Source: Candidatus Omnitrophota bacterium
GTDB taxonomy: Bacteria; Omnitrophota; Gorgyraeia; Gygaellales; Profunditerraquicolaceae
Direction of reading: 5' to 3'
NCBI GenBank assembly: GCA_023247875.1
Contig: JAHFFQ010000023.1
Location: 1-13,151 of the forward strand
DNA: 13,151 bases
Under the pieces are notes generated by a model, which did no database searches, was not told the DNA's origin, and worked only from the letters and a program-made list of their open reading frames with translations. A program made the translations under genes and the position numbers. Positions 6,518-13,151 of this stretch are shown here, one piece after another; position 1 is the stretch's first letter; each line of letters starts with the position of its first letter.

Positions 6518-8375
6518 TATTTTTTATTTTCCGGAGGATACCCGCGGCAAGGCCCGGACCGGTTAACCCGTATTTCTCAAGAAGAATCTCTCTTGAACCG
6601 TGCGGAATAAACTCTAGAGGCAGGCCAATACGCGTAACCTGCCTGTCTAATTCCTGGGCAACGCTGCTGCCGAACCCCGCATCCCTGATCCCCTCCTCTA
6701 CCGTAAAAACCAGCCTTGTCTTTGCGCAAACCATCTTAATTAAATCCATATCCAATGGATGCGCGAATCTGACATTGATCAGGGCTCCGGAGAGTTTTTC
6801 TTTGCCTAATATGTCAACGGCCTCCCTGGCAACCGAAACCATGCTTCCTAAAGCGATAATCGTAAAATCGCTGCCATCCTGGATCAATTCGGCTTTTCCT
6901 AATTTTAAAGGCGCGCTTGCTTTGGCGGCTAAAGGCGCGTTTGAACGGGGATACCTTATTGCTACCGGCTTTCCAAGTTGCACGCTAAACTCCAACATCT
7001 CTTCGAGCTCCCTGCCATCCTTGGGCGCCATAATCACCAGATTCGGGATGCTCTTCAGATAAGCGATATCAAATATCCCTTGATGCGTAACCCCATCTTC
7101 CCCCACAATGCCTGCCCGGTCAATAGTAAATATCACCGGAAGTCCTTGTAAGGAAACCTCCTGGATGATTTGATCATAGGCGCGCTGTAGAAATGTCGAA
7201 TAAATGGCAACCACCGGTTTAAACCCCTGGTTAGCCAGGCCCGCGGCAAAACAAACCGCATGCCCCTCGGCAATGCCCACATCAAAAAACCTCTCCGGAA
7301 AAGTATCGCGGAATTTAGCTAATCCCGTCCCTTCAGGCATGGCCGCGGTTATAGCAACGATCTTCGGATCGCCGCTGGCCAGTGAAACTAATTTATCACC
7401 GAATACTTCCGTGTAACTCCTTGATCCCGTCGAAGATCTTTTGTCTAATACCTCTCCTGTGTTTATATCAAAACAGCTTATGCCGTGGAACCTTACCGGG
7501 TCCTCCTCGGCAAAACTCAAGCCCTTGCCTTTTTTAGTAACTACATGCAATAGGCGCGGCCCTTTGATGCCCGTGATATTTTTTAATGTAGATGTCAGGG
7601 CGCTGAGGTCATGCCCGTCAATGGGTCCGAAATAGCGAAAACCCAATTCTTCAAAAAACATCCCGGGGACAAAGAGGCCTTTTAAGCCTTCTTCAAATTT
7701 GTTCATGAGCTTTATCAGGCGGCCACCCTCCCCCAGGCGGGTTTTTAAAAAATTCACCAGGTTGTCATGAACCCGGTTATACACCGGCAGGGAGATGATC
7801 TTGTTCAGGTAATTGCTGATTGCCCCCACGTTAGGGGCAATACTCAGCTCATTGGTATTTAAAACTACCAGGATATCTTTTTTCAGATGGCCGGTATTAT
7901 TCAGACCCTCAAAGCAAAGCCCGCCGCTTAAGGAACCATCACCGATTACGCAGACAATTTTAAACTTATCCTTTTCGGGCAAAAGGTCCCTGGCGCAGGC
8001 AAGGCCCAGCCCCAGGGAGACCGCGTTTGAGCTATGCCCGGTAGTAAAGGGATCATAAACCGATTCATCCCTGGAAGGAAATCCGCTTAAGCCATGATAC
8101 TGTCTTAGCGTCGGGAACTTAAGGTTGCGTCCGGTTAATATTTTGTGGGCGTAGGCCTGATGCCCCACGTCAAAAATTATCTTATCCTTGGGGGTGTTCA
8201 GGCAATAATGCAAGGCAATGATCAACTCCACCGCTCCCAGGCTTGAGGCCAGGTGGCCGCCGGTCTGCGCAACCACCTCGATCAACCTTTGCCTTATCTC
8301 CCTGGATAAACGATTAAGCTCATCCGGGCTTAATTGCTTAAGGTCTTGCGGAGAATTTATTTTCTCTAATACCAT
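6510..8375 (-). CDS. dxs: 1-deoxy-D-xylulose-5-phosphate synthase
   Basis: 621 aa, the full family length. It joins pyruvate and glyceraldehyde 3-phosphate to form DXP, the first step of the MEP isoprenoid route and a source of thiamine and pyridoxal precursors. Visible landmarks are 'GGHLASSLGAVEL' (39-51), 'FDVGHQAYAHKILTGR' (68-83), 'FTTGHSSNAVSLGLG', the TPP/Mg motif GDGSLSGG (145-152) with Asn175 as second ligand, catalytic Glu370 in 'DVGIAEGHAV', and 'DRAGIVGEDGVTHQG'. One position is unusual: the Asp usual before the Asn in LNDNEMSIS is Thr174 here. It follows xseB after 5 nt and overlaps the ferredoxin subunit gene, placing two TPP-dependent, pyruvate-type enzymes in the same transcript. 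Confidence 0.97.
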   Translation of the reverse strand: MVLEKINSPQDLKQLSPDELNRLSREIRQRLIEVVAQTGGHLASSLGAVELIIALHYCLNTPKDKIIFDVGHQAYAHKILTGRNLKFPTLRQYHGLSGFPSRDESVYDPFTTGHSSNAVSLGLGLACARDLLPEKDKFKIVCVIGDGSLSGGLCFEGLNNTGHLKKDILVVLNTNELSIAPNVGAISNYLNKIISLPVYNRVHDNLVNFLKTRLGEGGRLIKLMNKFEEGLKGLFVPGMFFEELGFRYFGPIDGHDLSALTSTLKNITGIKGPRLLHVVTKKGKGLSFAEEDPVRFHGISCFDINTGEVLDKRSSTGSRSYTEVFGDKLVSLASGDPKIVAITAAMPEGTGLAKFRDTFPERFFDVGIAEGHAVCFAAGLANQGFKPVVAIYSTFLQRAYDQIIQEVSLQGLPVIFTIDRAGIVGEDGVTHQGIFDIAYLKSIPNLVIMAPKDGRELEEMLEFSVQLGKPVAIRYPRSNAPLAAKASAPLKLGKAELIQDGSDFTIIALGSMVSVAREAVDILGKEKLSGALINVRFAHPLDMDLIKMVCAKTRLVFTVEEGIRDAGFGSSVAQELDRQVTRIGLPLEFIPHGSREILLEKYGLTGPGLAAGILRKIKNNG

Positions 8376-8380
8376 TTTTA

Positions 8381-8620
8381 CTATTCTTGTCCTTCTCCCG
8401 AATCATCAAACTTTCCCAGGTCAAATTTACCGTCTTTTTTCATGAGCAGCTCTACTTTTCGCTGAGCCTCGGCCAATACCTGAGAGCAGGATTTCGCCAG
8501 TCTTACCCCCTCTTCGTATTTTTTAAGGGACTCCCCCAGGGTGACTTTACCACCGGAAAGCTCCTCCACAATCTTCTGCAGTTTTTTCAAATCCTCTTCA
8601 AATACCGTTTTCTCTTTCAT
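8381..8620 (-). CDS. xseB: Exodeoxyribonuclease VII small subunit
   Basis: 79 aa with the helical family signature 'FEEDLKKLQKIVEELSGGKVTLGESLKKYEEGVRLAKSC' (residues 7-45). The small subunit coils around the helical extension of XseA to form the nuclease that degrades single-stranded DNA into oligonucleotides. An unusually good Shine-Dalgarno, AGGAGG (8630-8635), lies inside the 3' end of xseA, and the two genes overlap by 23 nt. This fits the multiple copies of XseB needed per XseA. The tail (GKFDLGKFDDSGEGQE) is acidic and probably disordered. Confidence 0.95.
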   Translation of the reverse strand: MKEKTVFEEDLKKLQKIVEELSGGKVTLGESLKKYEEGVRLAKSCSQVLAEAQRKVELLMKKDGKFDLGKFDDSGEGQE

Positions 8621-9830
8621 CCTTCAGGACCTCCTGTACCAAACTTGTAAACGACCCCTTATGCAAAACGGTTTTCAGCCTATCACCCGGCTTTATCTGG
8701 CCGGCCTCTTTGATAACCTCGCCTTGCGGCATAAGCATGCTTAAGCTGTATCCGCGCGATAATATGGAAAGCGGGCTTAATGTACCGAGCCTTTCGATCA
8801 ATGAGTGGCTACGCTCCCCCGCCAACTCTAAAGCATGGCGCATATTATAATTCAATCCGGAAAATAACTCATCCAGGAATTGCTGTTTTTCCTGCAGGCG
8901 GTCAGCCGGGCTCTTTAGCATATGCGTAAGCCCGGTAAGCCTGTTTTCTAAACCGCTGATCAGCTCCGTGACCGAAAAATCCAGCTCGTGTTTTGCAGCA
9001 GCAAGCTCGGCGATCAGGGCATTCTTTTTGTCTACGATGATCTTGGCCGCTGCTGTCGGCGTCTCTACAAAGATGTCGGCCACCAAGTCCGCAATAGTGG
9101 TATTGATCTGGTGCCCCACCGCCGAAATTACCGGAAGCGCCGAATTATAAATCGCCCGGGCAACGATCTCTTCATTAAAGGCCCAGAGATCCTCGGTGCT
9201 TCCACCTCCGCGGCTGACAATGATCAGATCCGATTTACCGAAATGATTCAGCTCCTCTACCGCTGCACAGATCTCAGCGGCAGCCAGCTCCCCCTGCACG
9301 CGCACAGGGCGAATAAGCACATCCACGAAGGAAGCGCCTTTTTTAAGGATCTGCAGGATATCGCGCACTGCCGCGCCCTTAGCGGAAGTAACAATCCCGA
9401 CGGAAAAAGGCAACAAGGGCAGCGGTTTCTTGTGCGCCTGGTCAAACAAACCCTCCTGCTCCAGCTTCTTCTTTAGTTGTTCAAAAGCCAACTGCCGCGC
9501 ACCCACCCCTTTGGGCTCAATTCTCTCTACGATAATCTGATACTGGCCGTACGGAGCGTAAACATTGATTCTTCCGAAACAAATAACCTTTAGGCCGTTA
9601 TCAGGTTTAAACTTTAATCCTTTGTTAGCGTAGACAAACATCGCTGCCTTGATAATCGCATTCTGGTCTTTGAGCGAGAAATAAAAGTGTCCATTAGGGC
9701 CTACGCTGAAATTTGAAATCTCGCCTTCAAGCCAAACCTCTCCGATTTTATCTTCAAGCAGCCCTTTAATCGCTTGAGTTATCTCAGAAACAGAATAGAT
9801 ATGTTTTTCTAACTTACTTATTTTCTGCAT
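8598..9830 (-). CDS. xseA: Exodeoxyribonuclease VII large subunit
   Basis: 410 aa, the catalytic subunit of exonuclease VII. An N-terminal OB-fold (residues about 10-105: 'VWLEGEISNFSVGPNGHFYFSLKD', 'YGQYQIIVERIEPKGVG') binds single-stranded DNA. The nuclease domain shows 'VGIVTSAKGAAVRDILQIL' (Asp157), 'IIVSRGGGSTEDLWAFNEE' (Arg207) and 'SAVGHQINTTIADLVAD'. The C-terminal half is helical and ends in 'LSILSRGYSLSML', as expected for the XseB-binding stalk. The odd feature is Asn243 in GHQIN, where most family members have Asp in GHExD. It overlaps the GH39-like gene by 17 nt and xseB by 23 nt. The length is slightly below the E. coli form, with a shorter C-terminus. Confidence 0.96.
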   Translation of the reverse strand: MQKISKLEKHIYSVSEITQAIKGLLEDKIGEVWLEGEISNFSVGPNGHFYFSLKDQNAIIKAAMFVYANKGLKFKPDNGLKVICFGRINVYAPYGQYQIIVERIEPKGVGARQLAFEQLKKKLEQEGLFDQAHKKPLPLLPFSVGIVTSAKGAAVRDILQILKKGASFVDVLIRPVRVQGELAAAEICAAVEELNHFGKSDLIIVSRGGGSTEDLWAFNEEIVARAIYNSALPVISAVGHQINTTIADLVADIFVETPTAAAKIIVDKKNALIAELAAAKHELDFSVTELISGLENRLTGLTHMLKSPADRLQEKQQFLDELFSGLNYNMRHALELAGERSHSLIERLGTLSPLSILSRGYSLSMLMPQGEVIKEAGQIKPGDRLKTVLHKGSFTSLVQEVLKDERENGI

Positions 9831-11577
9831 TTTTTACCAGTTTCTCTGCGGTATTATCCGCGGGCTTTACTTCAACAGGTGGCAGGGGTTTTTTCTTAAG
9901 AACCAACAGCTGCGCCGAGTATGGAGACATCTCTATTATTTGGCTATACCCCTGGCTAAGATCCACCTCCTGCTCATCAGAGGCCTTAAATGGGCAATCG
10001 CGGCTACAACTGCTATCTACGGCGTAGCGGCTGAGCATATAAATATCTTTTGCCCCTTTAAAAGAGATTTTGATCTTGCGGATAGCTGCCGAAAATTTTC
10101 CGGCCAGGTTATTAAGCTCTATAGCGCGGCTAAGCATACTCCTGGCTTTGGCCGGTAGTCGTAAAGTGGATAGATCCAATTGCCCGGAAAGGATCTTCTC
10201 TATCCGGTCGGATTTAATGATATTGATGATGTATTTTCTCTCCGCGCTGTTTAAATCAACTATAGTTCTCGATAAATAATTCATTGCCGCCTGCGGGTCA
10301 ATATAATTATAAACAAGTATTGCCAGGTAATCCTGACTCTTAGTGGGGATAATCCCGGCGAATTCATTCGCCGGGGAAGCCGGCAACAATTCATTGCCCA
10401 GAAGGCCGAGCATGCGAAAAATATTATAGCCGGCCTTGGCAGACCCTTTATAATCGGAGCGCTCCTGCCCATCAAAGGAAAAGACCCCTAGATTCCTGGT
10501 TACCCCTTCCTTATTGCCTCCAAAATCCTCAAGGCAGAAATATGTCTGATAGTCAAGTCCTGCCTCCTGCATATTTTTAAGGCGCGCGGGTATGAAGCTG
10601 GCACTAATATAAGCCTCCCTGCCTCTTTTAGGTGAAATATTGGCGGCTGCGTCAAAGTTCCACTCGTCGATAACCAGTGGGAGGCTGCTTTCAAAATGAA
10701 AGTAGCTTAACCATTCGCGGATCAGTTTTATAAAAGGCTTATTATAAATACTCAACTGCTTTTCCATGGCCGGATCTGAAGAATAAGCGTGCCATGATAT
10801 AAAATCAAGCGGCAATTTATAACTATAGCAATATTTTATCAGTTCATAAATCAAGCTGCGTTCGGGAGTAAGGATATCATTGGGCTGGGTATTGGCAAAC
10901 CAGCAGCTGGTCGATGGTCCTCCCAGAGGTATATGCATCTTAGCCTCCTGGCGCAGCTCTTTTACCGCTTCGCCCACAATGCGGTAAAGATTAAGGTACT
11001 CCGACCTCTCCCCTAAGAAAAAATCCTCCAGATCCGGGGCATTCCAGACCTCATACCAGATATTATATTTCTTTTCACAGCTTAACCGGCGGATAGTGTC
11101 TTTGACCAGCTGTTTGTAGCTTTTTAGATTATGCACAGCGCTGTTTTTATCAAGGACCTTGCCTAGCCCTGAAGGGGTGCCAAAAAAATCCAGGATAACC
11201 ACCCCGCCGGAATCGCTTATCCGCTTGATCACCGCGTCGTAGTTATCTAAGAGTTTTTCTTTGGCAGCTTTGTCTTTAGCCGACTGCTCGATCTCCCAAA
11301 GATTATATTGCAGGCGATAGAAATTAGTAAAGCCCAGGTCTGTCTGCCAGATTTCCAGAACCCCTTTAGCGGCTAATGTTTGCGGCCAGTTTATGTCGCG
11401 ATGCGCCCCCCTGCCGCTTAAATCAATGCTTGGTTTATATATTCTGGGAAGCGGTATACCGGGAGAGCTTACATCTACATTGAATTCCAATTCATCGGTG
11501 CTTTGAGCAAGAGAGATCCCGGCTAAAGAAAACAACGCCAGGAATATGGATAATAAAAGTACCGGCCTTCTACTCAT
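9814..11577 (-). CDS. Secreted GH39-like glycoside hydrolase with an altered acid/base site
   Basis: 587 aa. The signal peptide spans residues 1-24 (SRRP, hydrophobic core, SLA-QS). Residues about 40-330 look like the TIM barrel of clan GH-A, closest to GH39 (xylosidase/iduronidase/PslG-like): 'LGFTNFYRLQYNLWEI' (81-96), 'IWYEVWNAPDLEDFF' (173-187), 'IPLGGPSTS', 'DFISWHAYSSDP' (258-269) and 'LVIDEWNF' (301-308) with the expected nucleophile Glu305. In GH39 the acid/base is the Glu of the NEP motif; here it is Ala180 (codon GCC at 11038-11040). A C-terminal beta-rich part of about 200 aa and a Lys/Pro-rich tail follow. It may be a glycan-binding pseudoenzyme or use another acid. Eight nt overlap with ymdB (ATGAGTAG) and 17 nt with xseA place it in the housekeeping operon, though it is exported. 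Family call fairly sure, substrate unknown. Confidence 0.78.
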   Translation of the reverse strand: MSRRPVLLLSIFLALFSLAGISLAQSTDELEFNVDVSSPGIPLPRIYKPSIDLSGRGAHRDINWPQTLAAKGVLEIWQTDLGFTNFYRLQYNLWEIEQSAKDKAAKEKLLDNYDAVIKRISDSGGVVILDFFGTPSGLGKVLDKNSAVHNLKSYKQLVKDTIRRLSCEKKYNIWYEVWNAPDLEDFFLGERSEYLNLYRIVGEAVKELRQEAKMHIPLGGPSTSCWFANTQPNDILTPERSLIYELIKYCYSYKLPLDFISWHAYSSDPAMEKQLSIYNKPFIKLIREWLSYFHFESSLPLVIDEWNFDAAANISPKRGREAYISASFIPARLKNMQEAGLDYQTYFCLEDFGGNKEGVTRNLGVFSFDGQERSDYKGSAKAGYNIFRMLGLLGNELLPASPANEFAGIIPTKSQDYLAILVYNYIDPQAAMNYLSRTIVDLNSAERKYIINIIKSDRIEKILSGQLDLSTLRLPAKARSMLSRAIELNNLAGKFSAAIRKIKISFKGAKDIYMLSRYAVDSSCSRDCPFKASDEQEVDLSQGYSQIIEMSPYSAQLLVLKKKPLPPVEVKPADNTAEKLVKNAENK

Positions 11578-12358
11578 CTAAAAGTTTTTTCTGTATCCTT
11601 AAAATCGATACCGCTGATCCTGTTTTCTCGTCTATCTGGACAAGGGCCCCATGCAGCTGGATATTTTCTTCGGCAACGTTAAATTTTACCGGAATAGAGC
11701 TTAAAAAACGGGTGAGTACATCCTCCACATTTCTGCCGATCACAGAATCATACGGCCCGGTCATGCCCGCATCAGTTAGATAAGCGGTGCCCTTAGGAAG
11801 GATCTTCTCGTCAGCGGTCTGGATATGCGTATGCGTGCCAAAAATAGCGGAAACCTTGCCATCCAGGTACCAACCCAGGGCGACCTTCTCTGAAGTTGCC
11901 TCTGCGTGTACATCCACGATAATGATCTTGGTCTCCCGCCTCAACTCCTCGCAGGCCTTAAACGCGGTTTTAAAAGGGCATTCCAGGGCATCCATAAAAA
12001 CCCGGCCGTTGACATTAATTACCCCGACCTTAACTCCGTTTGCGGACTTAAACACATTGGCCCCGCGTCCGGGGGCTCCCTCGGGATAATTAAGGGGGCG
12101 CAGTATCCTTTTCTCCTGGTTGATCAGCTGAAAAATCTCGCTTTTCTTCCAGATGTGGTCTCCAGAGGTAAGCACATCCACTCCCGATGCGAATAATTCC
12201 GCGGCAACCTTGGCAGTAACCCCCGAACCGCCGGATGCATTCTCGGCGTTAGCGATCACAAAGTCTATTCCTAATTCATCCTTAAGCCCGGGAACCAATC
12301 TGGCGATCGCTGTTCTTCCTGGTGAGCCAACTATGTCTCCGATAAAAAGTATATTCAT
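11570..12358 (-). CDS. ymdB: YmdB-like metallophosphoesterase (TIGR00282 family)
   Basis: 262 aa, full length. Metal-site residues follow the family pattern: Asp8 in 'FIGDIVGSPGR', Glu39 and Asn40 in NAENASGGSG, His68 in GDHIW, His151 in DVHAEATSEK, and His176/His178 in 'FGTHTHIQTAD'. One expected metal-binding Asn is Asp67 here (codon GAC, 12158-12160). The Bacillus subtilis member hydrolyses 2',3'-cyclic nucleotides and influences RNase Y-linked processes such as biofilm and motility choice. The rny-ymdB pair is widely conserved, and here ymdB follows the rny stop by a single base, which supports the call. No signal peptide is present; the protein is cytosolic. Confidence 0.93.
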   Translation of the reverse strand: MNILFIGDIVGSPGRTAIARLVPGLKDELGIDFVIANAENASGGSGVTAKVAAELFASGVDVLTSGDHIWKKSEIFQLINQEKRILRPLNYPEGAPGRGANVFKSANGVKVGVINVNGRVFMDALECPFKTAFKACEELRRETKIIIVDVHAEATSEKVALGWYLDGKVSAIFGTHTHIQTADEKILPKGTAYLTDAGMTGPYDSVIGRNVEDVLTRFLSSIPVKFNVAEENIQLHGALVQIDEKTGSAVSILRIQKKLLDE

Positions 12359-12359
12359 C

Positions 12360-13151
12360 TTATTTGGCGTATTCGATGGCGCGCATTTCGCGGATCACCG
12401 TAACCTTGATCTGGCCCGGATACTCCATCCCCTCCTCGATCTTTTTACGTATATCCCTGGCCATAGCCACTGCCTCGTTATCGTTGATTTTTTCCGGCTG
12501 CACGATTACGCGGATCTCACGCCCTGCCTGAATGGCAAAAGACTTCTCCACCCCTTTGAATAAATTGGCAATGGATTCCAGTTTATCCAACCGCTTAATA
12601 TAAGTCTCGAGGGTTTCCCTTCTTGCTCCCGGACGGGCTGCGCTGATAGCGTCGGCGGCTACGGCTAAAACTGCGTAGAGGCTCTGCGGCTGGGCTTCTT
12701 CGTGATGCGATTCAATTGACCCGATCACCTCTATGGATTCATTGTATTTCTTCGCCAACTCTGCCCCCAGCTTGGCATGTGTGCCTTCAACCTGGTGGTC
12801 TACGGCCTTGCCTATGTCATGCAAGAGCCCTATCCTGCGGCCTAATTTAAAATCCAGCCCTAATTCCGAAGCCATCACCCCCAACAGGTATGAAACCTCC
12901 TTGGAATGCTGCAGGGCATTCTGGCCGTAGCTGGTGCGGTACTTAAGCCGCCCCAAAAGCTTGATTATCTCCGGATGCAGGCCATTAACCCCGGTATCAA
13001 AAGCCGCCCGCTCACCCTCCTCGCGGATCTTCTCATCCATTTCTTTCTTGGTCTTTTCAACTATCTCTTCAATGCGGCCGGGATGGATCCTTCCGTCGGA
13101 GATCAGTTTTTCAAGGCTCAAACGGGCGATCTCCCGCCTCACCGCATCAAA
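12360..13151 (-). CDS. rny: Ribonuclease Y, C-terminal part (5' end beyond the window)
   Basis: 264 residues up to the stop at 12360, with the frame open to the right edge. The segment entering the window ([24 protein letters not shown]) is the end of the KH domain. The HD domain follows, with LQHSKEV, '[13 protein letters not shown]' (metal-binding His-Asp) and '[37 protein letters not shown]'. The C-terminal domain ends '[16 protein letters not shown]'. The N-terminal membrane anchor, coiled coil and most of the KH domain lie outside. RNase Y is the membrane-bound endoribonuclease that starts mRNA decay in many bacteria. A GTG at 13140-13142 is an internal Val codon, not the start. Confidence 0.95.
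   Translation of the reverse strand, partial: FDAVRREIARLSLEKLISDGRIHPGRIEEIVEKTKKEMDEKIREEGERAAFDTGVNGLHPEIIKLLGRLKYRTSYGQNALQHSKEVSYLLGVMASELGLDFKLGRRIGLLHDIGKAVDHQVEGTHAKLGAELAKKYNESIEVIGSIESHHEEAQPQSLYAVLAVAADAISAARPGARRETLETYIKRLDKLESIANLFKGVEKSFAIQAGREIRVIVQPEKINDNEAVAMARDIRKKIEEGMEYPGQIKVTVIREMRAIEYAK

Noticed and set aside
8988..9476. Plus-strand open frame of 162 codons inside xseA
   Set aside because: It is antisense to strongly conserved xseA codons and shows no domain or signal. Its openness follows from xseA codon use.

Overview
All thirteen recognisable protein genes and the one tRNA gene lie on the minus strand, so the window reads right to left. I see no transposase, integrase, CRISPR array, rRNA or attachment site. 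Tight packing, a KorDABC/Vor-type ferredoxin oxidoreductase, secreted sugar-handling proteins and the order rny-ymdB-...-xseA-xseB-dxs-...-gltX suggest an anaerobic, envelope-bearing bacterium, perhaps Omnitrophota or a neighbouring PVC-side phylum. That placement is inference from gene content and has only moderate support.

Region 1 (about 13151 to 2708) is one very compact ten-gene run. It holds the 3' part of rny (RNase Y), a ymdB-type metallophosphoesterase, a secreted GH39-like glycosidase, xseA and xseB (exonuclease VII), dxs, a four-subunit 2-oxoacid:ferredoxin oxidoreductase (ferredoxin, alpha, beta, gamma) and gltX. Every junction is an overlap or a gap of at most 5 nt, so the run probably forms one transcript with coupled translation. 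It ends at a large-loop stem followed by a T-run at 2548-2622.

Region 2 (about 2560 to 2225) is a monocistronic unit for a 61-aa lipoprotein, with its own likely promoter and a classical intrinsic terminator.

Region 3 (about 2216 to 527) opens with a near-consensus promoter 14 nt before tRNA-Gln(CTG). After it come a secreted jelly-roll-like protein and an AsmA-like membrane protein, with no clear terminator between the tRNA and these genes.

Region 4 (about 470 to 1) is a strong promoter with a perfect 7-bp inverted repeat in its spacer. It drives a secreted Rap1a/Tai-like protein that seems to start at ACG and runs off the left edge.

The content is mostly housekeeping: RNA turnover, DNA repair, isoprenoid precursor synthesis, low-potential electron transfer and glutamyl-tRNA synthesis. 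I found no clear new multi-gene defence or biosynthetic system. The most interesting points are single-residue and architectural oddities. The GH39-like enzyme has Ala where the acid/base Glu is expected. XseA has Asn at a position thought to be a catalytic Asp. GltX lacks the zinc-binding insertion. The Rap1a-like gene has an ACG start with an operator-like repeat in its promoter. A tRNA gene appears to serve as the leader of a cell-envelope gene pair.
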